Source: Candidatus Altarchaeales archaeon ex4484_2 (GTDB taxonomy: Archaea > Altiarchaeota > Altiarchaeia > IMC4 > QMZM01). Taken from it: DNA of 47,512 bases. Below the pieces are notes generated by a model. That model did not search any database, was not told the origin of the DNA, and saw only the letters and a list, made by a program, of their open reading frames with translations. This document shows, piece after piece, positions 22,921 through 31,505 of this stretch; the first letter of the stretch is position 1, and the number at the start of each line of letters is the position of its first letter. Position numbers and translations under genes: made by a program. Where the stretch lies: positions 1-47,512 of the forward strand of contig NJEG01000002.1 in NCBI GenBank assembly GCA_002254565.1, written 5' to 3'.

Positions 22921-23770
22921 CCTTTGCCCCGGTATTCCTCGGCCTTGTCTTTATAACCCTGCCGTATTCCTCTACCGAAGCCGCTACCTCAGAGGATTGG
23001 TTTTTCTCGGCTATCGCAATATAGGCCGACCCAGTCCCCGATAAACCAGCTGCTTTCGCCCCGGAGGAGAGCATGGCGTAGATTGGCTCCGGGCTATAGC
23101 CCAGAACACCAGTGTAGAGCAGGCCGTTGAGGGTCAGGGCATTGAAGAAATCCCCCTCCAAAGCCTTCCTGTAGGCTAACTCCACGTAAGATCCTATGAG
23201 CCTGATTTTTTCTTTATCCACATCACGGGTATATGCTTTTTTATCAGAAACCAGCAGGATGATGGAGTGGTTTGGAGGGAACCTCTCTCTCCTGATAAGT
23301 TTACGCTTAAGGTTGTCTGTTACGGTAATACCCCCAAGAAATGAGGCTGAGGCGTCATCGAATGCTCCCGTGATTGAGACACCACCCTCGATGGAGCAGT
23401 CAACAGCCCTCTGGATGATCTCATCTTCTGTTGCATCCAGCCGGGAGGCTTTGGCGGCGGCGAGAAAGATTGCATTAGATAGAGCGCTGCTGCTCGATAG
23501 CCCCTGGGCTACAGGGATATCTGATTCGATGCTTAATCTAGCTCCACAGGACTTCCCACACCACTCAAGGGCTCTGCTGACACATAATTCAGAAAACGAT
23601 TTATCCTCTCTGGATGAGCTGTATACCTCGATTCTGTCCCCGCTCCAGCCATCCATCAACTCCAGCTCCACCTGTGTTGAAAGATCTAATGCGAAGGCAG
23701 CGCCCTTTCCTGTTGCTATGGCATTTACTATGGTACCTGCTGCGTAAGAGTAAGCCCTGTATTTGGTCAT
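22901..23770 (-). CDS. aroK: Shikimate kinase, archaeal GHMP type
   Basis: The 289 residues belong to the GHMP kinase superfamily. AAGTIVNAIATGKGAAFALD is at the start, the ATP-binding motif VAQGLSSSSALSNAIFLAA (about 86-104) follows, and GLSGTGSAYIAI is near the end. The mixed features GGVSITGAFDDASASFLGG match archaeal shikimate kinases, unrelated to bacterial AroK. It phosphorylates shikimate. It is the last gene of the minus-strand aromatic operon, overlapping aroC by 4 bp (ATGA). Confidence 0.93.
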   Translation of the reverse strand: MTKYRAYSYAAGTIVNAIATGKGAAFALDLSTQVELELMDGWSGDRIEVYSSSREDKSFSELCVSRALEWCGKSCGARLSIESDIPVAQGLSSSSALSNAIFLAAAKASRLDATEDEIIQRAVDCSIEGGVSITGAFDDASASFLGGITVTDNLKRKLIRRERFPPNHSIILLVSDKKAYTRDVDKEKIRLIGSYVELAYRKALEGDFFNALTLNGLLYTGVLGYSPEPIYAMLSSGAKAAGLSGTGSAYIAIAEKNQSSEVAASVEEYGRVIKTRPRNTGAKAMPVLP

Positions 23771-24864
23771 TTCGGGAACCTAGGGGGAATTAAACCCCCG
23801 GCAATGCAATAGTCAGCTAAAACAAAGGCTGTCATGGCCTCGGCTACTGGAACAACCCGGGGGGTTATGTTAGGGTCATGTCTCCCCTCAATCCCTAAAT
23901 CAACCTCCTCCATCCTCCCAACGTCAACCGTTTTTTGTTTAACCGATATGGAGGATGTGGGTTTAACAGCTATCCTGGCTATAAGAGGCATGCCGGTGGA
24001 AATACCGCCCAGTATTCCTCCAGAGTTGTTTGATTCAAAGACAACCTTACCATTTGTTATCCTGTAGGGATCGTTCATCTGCGAACCCCTCATATCAGGG
24101 GATTTGAAACCTGCACCGAACTCCACACCCTTCACCGCGGGGATGGAGATCAGGGCCTTAGCCAGCACTGCATCTAGTTTGTTGTAGACCGGGTCTCCCA
24201 GACCGGGAGGCACACCCAATGCAACTACATCCACTATGCCACCTGAGCTGTCCCCCGCACCAGCAATCTCCTGGATGCGTTTCATCATCAAATCAGCTGT
24301 CTCGGGATCAGAGCACCTCACCGGGTTGCTTCGGCTGTTTCTCTCAATCTCCTTTATGGATGGCGTCTTCTCGAGGGAGACGTCAGCTATCTGTGTTGTG
24401 TGAGCGATTACCTTGATACCAGGATGCTTAAGAAGTTTCTTGGCTACCGCGCCAGCCATAACCCTGGAAACAGTCTCCCTTCCTGAAGACCTTCCACCAC
24501 CCCTGTAGTCATGGAACCCGTACTTGAGCCTGTAGGTGTAGTCCGCATGCCCTGGCCTCATAATGTTCTTTATTTTCTCGTAGGGTTTGGAATCCACATC
24601 CCTATTGTAGACCAACATAGACAGAGGCGAACCAGTGGTCTTTCCCTGAAAAAGCCCGGAGAGTATTTCAACCCTGTCTTCTTCCTTTCGGGGGGTGGAT
24701 ATTTCGCTCTGGCCCGGCCTCCTTAAATCAACCTCCTCCTGGATTTCCTCCAACTTGAGTTTTAAACCAGACGGTAATCCGTCAAGTACCACGCCCACGG
24801 CCTTCTGGTGGCTCTCTCCCCAGGCCGTCATCCTCAGGCATCTGCCAAATGAGTTACCTTCCAT
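23767..24864 (-). CDS. aroC: Chorismate synthase
   Basis: The 365 residues show chorismate synthase motifs: [17 protein letters not shown] at the start, [31 protein letters not shown] (about 107-137), [33 protein letters not shown] and [20 protein letters not shown]. It makes chorismate from EPSP with reduced FMN. The start ATG at 24864 is preceded by GGAGG in the end of tyrA; a longer version would overlap tyrA by 26 bp. The first motif reads GESHQ where the family nearly always has GESHG (the codon is CAG); the active-site His is kept. Confidence 0.96.
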   Translation of the reverse strand: MEGNSFGRCLRMTAWGESHQKAVGVVLDGLPSGLKLKLEEIQEEVDLRRPGQSEISTPRKEEDRVEILSGLFQGKTTGSPLSMLVYNRDVDSKPYEKIKNIMRPGHADYTYRLKYGFHDYRGGGRSSGRETVSRVMAGAVAKKLLKHPGIKVIAHTTQIADVSLEKTPSIKEIERNSRSNPVRCSDPETADLMMKRIQEIAGAGDSSGGIVDVVALGVPPGLGDPVYNKLDAVLAKALISIPAVKGVEFGAGFKSPDMRGSQMNDPYRITNGKVVFESNNSGGILGGISTGMPLIARIAVKPTSSISVKQKTVDVGRMEEVDLGIEGRHDPNITPRVVPVAEAMTAFVLADYCIAGGLIPPRFPK

Positions 24865-24865
24865 C

Positions 24866-25729
24866 CTATACCTCCTCCCTGTATAAATCAATTAAGCGAT
24901 TAGACCTTTTAATAGATAATTCCGGGTCAGAGTAGATATCTGACATATCCTCAAGCTCCTTAACCAGCCTATCAAGATTCTTTCCCTTGATAAGCTGCCT
25001 GAATGAATCTATCTTGTTGGATAGGATACTGCAGACCTTCAGGGATTCAGGGTTCTCCAGCTGTATGGAGGCGTACATTTCATGGTTTTGGGCGGTAATC
25101 CGGGGTATGAAGTCAAACAACACCCTATGGAATTTGCCCATGAAAGGCCTTAAATCATCCTCCCCATATCCTAACTCCTTTATTGTTGAGTTGATGCCCA
25201 TGAACGAGAGGTGGATTAACACCTGGATCAAGGCCATAATCTCGTCGTGTCTTTCTACAGTGGACTCATGAACCCTCAAACCCTTGGACGTGAAGAACTC
25301 CTTTATCTCATTAATCCAGCTATCTCCCTGGACGGGGATGACTATGATGCTCTGTTCCTCAAGCTTCGTTGGGGGGCAGAACATAGGATGTATGCTGATG
25401 TAATCTATATCTTTCCTACCGGTCCTGATGAAGGACTCCCTAACGTGGGATTTAATGGAGGTCGCATCCATCAACAGCGAACCCTTTTTCATGGCAGGGG
25501 CTATGGACTCAACAACCTGGGGGGTCTCCTTTATTGGAGTCGACACCAGCACCAGGTCAGCATCCCCTACCGCCTCGATATTGTTTACCCTGTACTCCAG
25601 GCCCAGGCGGGAGGCAACTGCCTCGCCCCTGCTAGCATCTATGTCTGAGATAACAACCCTGAATTTCTCCTGCAGTAATTCAGCAAAGAATTCCCCGATA
25701 ACACCTGCTCCAACAACCGCGGCCTTCAT
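24866..25729 (-). CDS. tyrA: Prephenate dehydrogenase
   Basis: The 287 residues begin with a Rossmann motif (KAAVVGAGVIGEFFAELLQ). After it come ADLVLVSTPIKETPQVVESI, GSLLMDATSIKSHV, and the TyrA motif YISIHPMFCPPT (usual form HPMFGP), then a helical C-terminal domain. It oxidises prephenate toward 4-hydroxyphenylpyruvate, the tyrosine branch. The ATG at 25729 is chosen because it sits in ATGA overlap with the aroE stop and follows a GGGGAGG site; an extra 25-residue extension read from upstream is not family-like. The carboxyl-end helix is followed immediately by aroC. Confidence 0.92.
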   Translation of the reverse strand: MKAAVVGAGVIGEFFAELLQEKFRVVISDIDASRGEAVASRLGLEYRVNNIEAVGDADLVLVSTPIKETPQVVESIAPAMKKGSLLMDATSIKSHVRESFIRTGRKDIDYISIHPMFCPPTKLEEQSIIVIPVQGDSWINEIKEFFTSKGLRVHESTVERHDEIMALIQVLIHLSFMGINSTIKELGYGEDDLRPFMGKFHRVLFDFIPRITAQNHEMYASIQLENPESLKVCSILSNKIDSFRQLIKGKNLDRLVKELEDMSDIYSDPELSIKRSNRLIDLYREEV

Positions 25730-26571
25730 TTTCCTCCCCCGCCGCCTAAAGCCCTTAATGCCTGCTCCCTCATTAACCCAACCGGAGCCTTCTTGTTCGT
25801 CCATATCTCAAAGGCCAGCGCCCCCTGCCATACCAGCATCTCAATCCCGGGTATTGTTTGCGCGCCAGCATCCCTAGCATCCCTCAGGAATCTCGTCTCC
25901 AGGGGGTTGTATACTATATCCATCACAACCAGGTCGCTTCTGAATAATTCCCCGGGAAAGGGTGTTTCATCCACTCGGGGGTATAATCCCACAGACGTGC
26001 AGTTCACCACAACAGAAACGTCCTTGACTGATTCAGCCAGCTCCCGCTTGCTTAAACCTAGGGGAGTGCAGCTGCCCCCTGCCTTTCTGAGTTCCCCGCA
26101 GAGGCTTTCAGCTCTTTTAGGAGTCCGGTTAGCTAAATAGATGGAGTCCACACCCTCATCCAGCAGAGCATGGCATAAAGCCCTTGAGGCGCCTCCGGCA
26201 CCGAGAACCAGCACTTTCCTGCCATCTAAACCGGTTGCATTCTTCAGAGAGATGGTAGCTGCCCTCCCGTCGGTGTTGTATCCCACAAGGCGGCCGTCAA
26301 CATTCTCTACCGTGTTAACGGCTCCGATCCCAACCGCCGTCTCCTGCAGGGAATCAAGGAAGGGTATGATAGACTCCTTGTGGGGTATGGTCACGTTAAA
26401 GCCCGCTATCCCCAAAGCCTTTATTCCATTTACTGCATCCCCCAAGTTGTCCTCTATGACATGGAAGCTGCAGTATGTTGCATCAATTCCCAACCCAGTG
26501 AAGGCAGCGTTCTGCATTATAGGGGAGACCGAGTGCTCCACCGGGCATCCGATCAAGCCGTAAACCCTCAT
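25726..26571 (-). CDS. aroE: Shikimate dehydrogenase
   Basis: The 281 residues start YGLIGCPVEHSVSPIMQNAA with the shikimate-binding SVSP motif. The catalytic-lysine segment FNVTIPHKESII follows (about 60-71), then the NADP-binding VLVLGAGGASRALCHALLD (about 123-141) and NRTPKRAE, the NADP-preferring loop. VVNCTSVGLYP and PGIEMLVWQGALAFEIWT complete the family pattern. It reduces 3-dehydroshikimate. It overlaps aroD and tyrA by 4 bp each, part of a tightly coupled operon. Confidence 0.96.
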   Translation of the reverse strand: MRVYGLIGCPVEHSVSPIMQNAAFTGLGIDATYCSFHVIEDNLGDAVNGIKALGIAGFNVTIPHKESIIPFLDSLQETAVGIGAVNTVENVDGRLVGYNTDGRAATISLKNATGLDGRKVLVLGAGGASRALCHALLDEGVDSIYLANRTPKRAESLCGELRKAGGSCTPLGLSKRELAESVKDVSVVVNCTSVGLYPRVDETPFPGELFRSDLVVMDIVYNPLETRFLRDARDAGAQTIPGIEMLVWQGALAFEIWTNKKAPVGLMREQALRALGGGGGK

Positions 26572-27233
26572 TTTGTATGTAAATCAAGTAACTCTTTTGT
26601 TTGCTTGGATGAAAGCTGGCCGGGGGCTATATCACCCGAGTAAAATACTGGGACATTAAACAGGACTCCGACAATCCTTCCCAGCGGGGAGCCCATTGGT
26701 ATGGCAATAATCCTCTTACCTCCCTCACCCATCCTGAGACAAACCTGGTAGAGGGATAGGATGTCCCCTGGATTGTTTACCTTGAAGGCAACCTTCGCTA
26801 TATCCCCCAGGGCCAGCTCTTTCTCCAGTACGGATTCGATCCAGGCCCCGGATGGTGTCTCCCTGAAGTCATGGAAGGATACTATGGATTTGATTCCCCT
26901 ATCTTGCGCCTTTTTTATAATCCCGTCCCTGAGGTGGTCTTCTGTAGACAGCTCTACATCAATGTAGTTCACGTAGTCCAGGAGAGACTCCATGAGGGTA
27001 ACCCTCTCCTTTTCGCTTCCGTCGAATTCACCCCCCTCCTTCCTGCTCCTGTTGGTTAGGATTATGGGTTTCCCGTGGGTTGAAAGTTTTTCCAGCTCCC
27101 CATCCAGGAACCTGATTCCCTTGTCAGGTGACAGGTCAACCCTGAACTCCAGCAGGTCAGCATAGTCTATCCCAGCAACAGGTTCGATTCCCGGCCTCAC
27201 GCAGAGACAGACCTGGGGTTTATTCCCTATCAT
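26568..27233 (-). CDS. aroD: 3-dehydroquinate dehydratase, type I
   Basis: The 221 residues fit type I dehydroquinase: LEFRVDLSPDKG, KPIILTNRSRKEGGEFDG, the catalytic His in IVSFHDFRETPS (about 127-138) and the Schiff-base lysine region GDIAKVAFKVNNPGD (about 153-167), then GSPLGRIVGVLF. It dehydrates 3-dehydroquinate to 3-dehydroshikimate. Start and stop overlap the neighbouring genes by 4 bp. The final segment PGQLSSKQTKELL is the usual C-terminal helix. Confidence 0.95.
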   Translation of the reverse strand: MIGNKPQVCLCVRPGIEPVAGIDYADLLEFRVDLSPDKGIRFLDGELEKLSTHGKPIILTNRSRKEGGEFDGSEKERVTLMESLLDYVNYIDVELSTEDHLRDGIIKKAQDRGIKSIVSFHDFRETPSGAWIESVLEKELALGDIAKVAFKVNNPGDILSLYQVCLRMGEGGKRIIAIPMGSPLGRIVGVLFNVPVFYSGDIAPGQLSSKQTKELLDLHTK

Positions 27234-28294
27234 TTTTCCGTAATCGACTCCTTCACCTTCTTCCCGAAGTGCCTGCCCCCCTCCTCCAGATGCACCAGGA
27301 TTCTATCACCCTCCCTGAGCTTTGCCACAGAAACAGGCTCTCCTTTTTCGTTAACCAGCCGGATGGTTTCAGCGTTCTGGAGCAGGATGCTTATTTTTCT
27401 GCTATCTGAGTTGGCCTCCACCAAGAGCAAAGGCCTCTCCTCTATCTTAAGGCGACCTACTATGGCAACCCTGCTTTTCCCGGTGTTGTCTACCACAAGC
27501 ACCTCATCCCCTGCTTTCAGCTCAGAAAGATACTTGGTTCTCCCATCAGGCAACAGGATGTAGGAGTGAACCGGCCCTGCATTAACCCTAAATGGTCTGG
27601 TCGCTACGTAAGGATTTTTCACGCTCTCGCTGTGAACCAGGAAGAACGCATTCGACTGGGAACCGATCAGGTTACCCTCTCCCACATGCATCATGGAGCA
27701 TGTATCTATGCAGACCCTTGAGCCCATCCCGGTAGGCTTTATTTTTGTTACAGTAGCTTTTACTAAATCCACTTTCTTGGCCTCAAACTCATGGTATACC
27801 CTGAATAGGTCCCTGACTTCGTCAACGTTTTTGGGCCGGTAGAGTATACCGTCTGCTCCAACCTCCAGGGCCTTCAGTACGGTCTCGGCCTGCCTTACAT
27901 CACCTATCTCGGCCACCACCTTACATAAACCCTGCGCCTCCGAGATAATATTCTCCAGCGGGATGATGTCTTTGCCGGTGTTGATTAAAAGATAGTCCAC
28001 CTGCTTTACCATCGAGACCGCTTTCCTCTCGTCTCCCTTATCCTTGATTTCTATGTGGAAGCAGCTTCTGGAGTTCTCTGGTTTATGTTTTACTCTGGAG
28101 ACTATTATGTCCGCATCACCGTCCGCTCCATCATCTGATTCCAGGGCGGTTTTTACCGCAGCCAGTTCAGTGATTTTTTTGAGGAGTTCAGGCTCCTCAA
28201 CGTAGAAGGTGACGAAGCCTGATTCTATGCCTGCCTGGACCTTTTTTTTCTCATTCTTCCAGTCGCCCTTGATGTGTAGCCAGAGTTCCTTCAT
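27230..28294 (-). CDS. 3-dehydroquinate synthase II (archaeal)
   Basis: The 354 residues match the archaeal DHQ synthase II family. The N-terminal part (KELWLHIKGDWKNEKKKVQA) leads to VLKALEVGADGILYRPKN and then the conserved core GSRVCIDTCSMMHVGEGNLIGSQSNAFFLVHSE (about 193-225), FRVNAGPVHSYI and a C-terminal strand domain (LRVGDRILV-type, here LREGDRILV). It oxidatively deaminates and cyclises ADH to 3-dehydroquinate, replacing AroB. It lies 21 bp after the ADH synthase gene and overlaps aroD by 4 bp. Confidence 0.95.
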   Translation of the reverse strand: MKELWLHIKGDWKNEKKKVQAGIESGFVTFYVEEPELLKKITELAAVKTALESDDGADGDADIIVSRVKHKPENSRSCFHIEIKDKGDERKAVSMVKQVDYLLINTGKDIIPLENIISEAQGLCKVVAEIGDVRQAETVLKALEVGADGILYRPKNVDEVRDLFRVYHEFEAKKVDLVKATVTKIKPTGMGSRVCIDTCSMMHVGEGNLIGSQSNAFFLVHSESVKNPYVATRPFRVNAGPVHSYILLPDGRTKYLSELKAGDEVLVVDNTGKSRVAIVGRLKIEERPLLLVEANSDSRKISILLQNAETIRLVNEKGEPVSVAKLREGDRILVHLEEGGRHFGKKVKESITEK

Positions 28295-28315
28295 TTTTTC
28301 CTTTATTTTATTGGA

Positions 28316-29110
28316 CTACAGCCCCTTTAATGCTTTCTCTACGCTAGCTTCCTCGTGAACAATCATTGAAATGGCCTTCACCATACTCGTAGGGTTCTTG
28401 TGCTGGAATATGTTGCGGCCCATGGCAACGCCTGCGCCCCCTGCCTCAATCGAGTCCTTCACCATCTCAAGACAGTCCCTGTCTGAGTCCATCTTCGGCC
28501 CCCCTGCTATTACTACAGGTACGGGGCATCCCCTGGTGACTTCCCTGAAATCGTCCAGATCACCTGGATAATTTGTTTTTATTATGTCTGCACCTAATTC
28601 GGCTCCGGCCCTGGAGGCTATCTTTATCACTTCCACGTCATGCTCTGATTTTATTTTATCCCCTCGAGGGTACATCATGGCTATGAGGGGCATGCCCCAG
28701 GTCCTGCATTTAGATGCTACCTCACCGAGTTCCTTTATCATCCTGTATTCTCCTTGGGAGCCGATGTTCACGTGTATGCTCACCGCATCAGCACCCATCT
28801 TTACGGCCTCCTCCACGTCTGTTACGATGGCTTTCTTGAGGGGGTCCGGGCTCAGTGCTGTTGACGCGGAGAGATGGATTATTAGTCCAATATCTCTGCC
28901 CTCGCTGCGGTGGCCTGTCTTGATCAGCCCCTTGTGCATTAGGACGGCGTTAGCTCCTCCTTGGGCTATCTGGCCTACTGTTTTTTTCATGTCCACGATG
29001 CCTTTAATGGGGCCGACGCTGACACCGTGATCCAGGGGCACGATAACTGTTCTCTTTGTTTCTCTGTTGATTATCCGTTCAATTCTTATTTGTTTACCTA
29101 CGTCGCTCAT
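28316..29110 (-). CDS. 2-amino-3,7-dideoxy-D-threo-hept-6-ulosonate (ADH) synthase
   Basis: The 264 residues are a class I aldolase of the FBA/ADH synthase type: [53 protein letters not shown] and [10 protein letters not shown]. The Schiff-base lysine lies in [11 protein letters not shown] (about 172-182), and VVIAGGPK follows. Its place in front of DHQ synthase II argues for ADH synthase, the first step of the archaeal route, rather than glycolytic aldolase. It is the first gene of the operon; a TTTAAATAA box (29133-29141) and AGGTG site lie upstream. Confidence 0.93.
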   Translation of the reverse strand: MSDVGKQIRIERIINRETKRTVIVPLDHGVSVGPIKGIVDMKKTVGQIAQGGANAVLMHKGLIKTGHRSEGRDIGLIIHLSASTALSPDPLKKAIVTDVEEAVKMGADAVSIHVNIGSQGEYRMIKELGEVASKCRTWGMPLIAMMYPRGDKIKSEHDVEVIKIASRAGAELGADIIKTNYPGDLDDFREVTRGCPVPVVIAGGPKMDSDRDCLEMVKDSIEAGGAGVAMGRNIFQHKNPTSMVKAISMIVHEEASVEKALKGL

Positions 29111-29231
29111 TTACAACACCTTATGTAATTTATTTAAATTATTATCTATTTATTAAAGATAAATTTTATATATAAATATTGATGTAGTAATTATTATAGA
29201 ATAAAAAACAATTAATTAAAAGAAGTGTAAA
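29111..29231. promoter_or_regulatory. Divergent promoter of the aromatic operon and the Lrp-type gene
   Basis: This AT-rich 121-bp interval has a TATA-like TTTAAATAA (minus direction, 29133-29141) about 25-30 bp before the ADH synthase leader, and TTATATATAAATATT (29166-29180) for the + direction. The neighbouring Lrp/AsnC gene makes this a natural autoregulated site, which is inference. Confidence 0.5.
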
Positions 29232-29699
29232 ATGTCCGAGCAATTAGATGAAATCGACAGGGAATTAATAAACCAGCTCCAGAATAACCCGGAGATAGAC
29301 ATTGAAGAACTGAGGGATATAATAAACCACAACCTCAACAGACGGCTCTCCATCTCCACCATATACCACAGGAAAAACAAGCTGCTGGACAATAAGATAC
29401 TAAGAAGCGAGTACGCCCCGGACTACCTGAAAATAAACAAGGCGACACTATGCTTCATAGCACTGAAATTCGAAGGCCATGAAGAAAACATATTCCAGCA
29501 ACTCAGGGAGATGAACAATGTGATGGAAGTTCACGCCGTGGGAGGGCAATACGACGCCTTCCTGAAGGTAAGAGGCAGGGACATACACGAGATAGCTGAC
29601 CTCGTCTTCCAGATTAGAACAGACTACCCCATAGTGAAAACAACCGAGATATTCTTCGTCCTGAAAACAGAGAAAGAAACCCTCAGCATAGGCATATAA
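29232..29699 (+). CDS. Lrp/AsnC family transcriptional regulator
   Basis: The 155 residues have a winged helix at the N-terminus (LDEIDRELINQLQNNPEIDI ... LSISTIYHRKNKLLDNKIL). An RAM/AsnC ligand-binding domain follows (LCFIALKFEGHEENIFQQLR, VMEVHAVGGQYDAFLKVRGRD, TTEIFFVLKTEKE). The helix-turn-helix is slightly longer than usual. Such proteins sense amino acids and control amino-acid genes. It diverges from the aromatic biosynthesis operon and sits near aryl-acid genes, so an aromatic amino acid effector is plausible. Confidence 0.85.
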   Translation: MSEQLDEIDRELINQLQNNPEIDIEELRDIINHNLNRRLSISTIYHRKNKLLDNKILRSEYAPDYLKINKATLCFIALKFEGHEENIFQQLREMNNVMEVHAVGGQYDAFLKVRGRDIHEIADLVFQIRTDYPIVKTTEIFFVLKTEKETLSIGI

Positions 29700-29708
29700 C
29701 CCCATCCC

Positions 29709-30134
29709 CTAAAGTATGAACAACTCCAGATACCAGAGGATGAAGCCCAGGAAAGCCATCACAAAGACGTGAGAATAAAGCACATCCCTGAACTCCTCAA
29801 AGTCATTGATTGATGCATTAAGGAGAATGGAAAGCATAAACAAGTGAACAACAGAAGTGAAACCGAATATAACAAAAAAACCGTATTCGATGAAAACATT
29901 GGGTAAAACAAAGAAAGAGGAGAGTATGATGTAAAAGAACCCCCCGACGATTAAACTCACAACCATAGGAATGCTCAAAAGGAACAGCAGATAGTAGAGC
30001 AGGAAATGCTCTGTGGAGCCCCTGCCCCCGAGCAAAACAAGGGAAACCACAGCAGCTGCCGTGCTAACAACAAGAAAAAAAAAGAACGCGTAACTTGGCT
30101 CCTCCAGCTTCGCTCCCTCATCCAGACCGTACAT
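29709..30134 (-). CDS. Small integral membrane protein, four spans
   Basis: No family is recognised. The 141 residues hold about four hydrophobic segments: near 16-36 (FFFFLVVSTAAAVVSLVLLG), 44-70 (LLYYLLFLLSIPMVVSLIVG), 84-106 (YGFFVIFGFTSVVHLFMLSI) and 121-141 (VFVMAFLGFILWYLELFIL). Loops are short and carry few charges. It is convergent with the Lrp-type gene and lies 25 bp beyond the stop of paaK, possibly in the same transcript. A transport or structural role cannot be stated. Confidence 0.65.
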   Translation of the reverse strand: MYGLDEGAKLEEPSYAFFFFLVVSTAAAVVSLVLLGGRGSTEHFLLYYLLFLLSIPMVVSLIVGGFFYIILSSFFVLPNVFIEYGFFVIFGFTSVVHLFMLSILLNASINDFEEFRDVLYSHVFVMAFLGFILWYLELFIL

Positions 30135-30159
30135 GAAAGAATATTCTCCATGAGGGTAT

Positions 30160-31452
30160 TTATTCCTTTCTCAGGTCAAAAACTCTCTTGGCTTTACCCG
30201 CACTCCTCTCAAGGCTTAGCGGCTCCACCAGCTCCACCCTCACTGATACATCCAAACCGCTGCGTAGCTCTCTCTCAAGTGCCTGCCTTAAATCCCGCAG
30301 CTGAACCTCGCTCCCGGTGAAAATTTCGGGATTAACCTCAATTTTAACCCCCAGGGAATCCATCTGACGATCCCTGGAAACAATAATCTGGTAACTATCC
30401 CCCATCTCCGGAAAAGACATTATAATCTCTTCCACATGCGAGGGGAACACATTAACCCCCTTGATAATCAACATATCATCAACCCGGCCCCTGATGCGCG
30501 CAATCCTTTTATGTGTGCGACCGCATGAACACCCTCCGGAGATGAAGGATGTGATATCCCCTGTCTTATAGCGCAACAACGGCAGACCCTCTTTTGTCAG
30601 TGTTGTGAGAACAAGCTCTCCATCATCCGCTATCTCTGCGGATTCAGGGTCAACTATCTCAGGCAGGAAATGATCACCCCAGATATGCATCCCGCACTTC
30701 TCCTCACACTCCATACACACGCCGGGACCACACATCTCAGACAGGCCATAATTGTCGAAGGCATCAATACCGAAGCTGTTTTCTATCCGCTTTCTCATAG
30801 CCTCGCTCCAGGGCTCGGCCCCGAACACACCAACCCTCAGCTTCAAATCCCCGCTTTTGATGTTTAACTCATCCATCACCTCAGCTAAATGTAATGCATA
30901 GGAGGGTGTTGAGCTGAACATGGAAACATTAAAGTCCTTCATCACCTGAATCTGTTTCCTGCTGTTCCCAACCCCCGCAGGGATAACAGCGGCCCCGATT
31001 TTCTCAGCTCCCTGGTGGAACCCAAACCCCCCGGTAAAAAAGGCATAGTTGTAGATTAACTGCACCGTATCCTCCTTTCGCACACCGGACATGTAGAGCT
31101 CCCTGGCCATCAAGTCAGCCCACACATCCAGATCCCCCCTGGTGTAGACGACCACGGTAGGTTTACCGCTCGTGCCGGAGGATGCGTGTATCCTATTAAT
31201 CTTAGGGTACGGCACCGCCACCATTTTAAACGGGTAATTATCCCGCAGATCCTGTTTGGTGGTATAGGGAATCCTTTCAACATCATCCAGCCTTTTTATG
31301 TCAGACGGCTTAAGACCTGCCTGCCTGAATTTCTCCCGGTAGAAGGGTATTCTGCTATAACAGTAGTTGACTATGTGCCTTAGACGCTTGAGCTGGAGTT
31401 TCTCTAATCCGGCAGGCTTCATTGTTTCTGTCTTTTCATCCCAGAACGACAT
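30160..31452 (-). CDS. paaK: Phenylacetate-CoA ligase (paralogue 1)
   Basis: The 430 residues are an ANL-superfamily ligase of the PaaK type. The opening YCYSRIPFYREKFRQAGLKP is typical. The AMP-binding motif IHASSGTSGKPTVVVYT comes at about 88-104, then YNYAFFTGGFGFHQGAEKIG, AFDNYGLSEMCGPGVCMEC, the TGD motif in LRYKTGDI, and a C-terminal domain IIKGVNVFPSHVEEII. It activates an aryl acid such as phenylacetate to its CoA thioester using ATP. It is divergent from a second paralogue only 40 bp away. Together with iorAB it may handle aryl acids in either direction. Confidence 0.92.
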   Translation of the reverse strand: MSFWDEKTETMKPAGLEKLQLKRLRHIVNYCYSRIPFYREKFRQAGLKPSDIKRLDDVERIPYTTKQDLRDNYPFKMVAVPYPKINRIHASSGTSGKPTVVVYTRGDLDVWADLMARELYMSGVRKEDTVQLIYNYAFFTGGFGFHQGAEKIGAAVIPAGVGNSRKQIQVMKDFNVSMFSSTPSYALHLAEVMDELNIKSGDLKLRVGVFGAEPWSEAMRKRIENSFGIDAFDNYGLSEMCGPGVCMECEEKCGMHIWGDHFLPEIVDPESAEIADDGELVLTTLTKEGLPLLRYKTGDITSFISGGCSCGRTHKRIARIRGRVDDMLIIKGVNVFPSHVEEIIMSFPEMGDSYQIIVSRDRQMDSLGVKIEVNPEIFTGSEVQLRDLRQALERELRSGLDVSVRVELVEPLSLERSAGKAKRVFDLRKE

Positions 31453-31505
31453 ATTATTAATGAATTTTAAATCATAATAAAACTCACTTTAAGGTGAAGC
31501 AGAAG

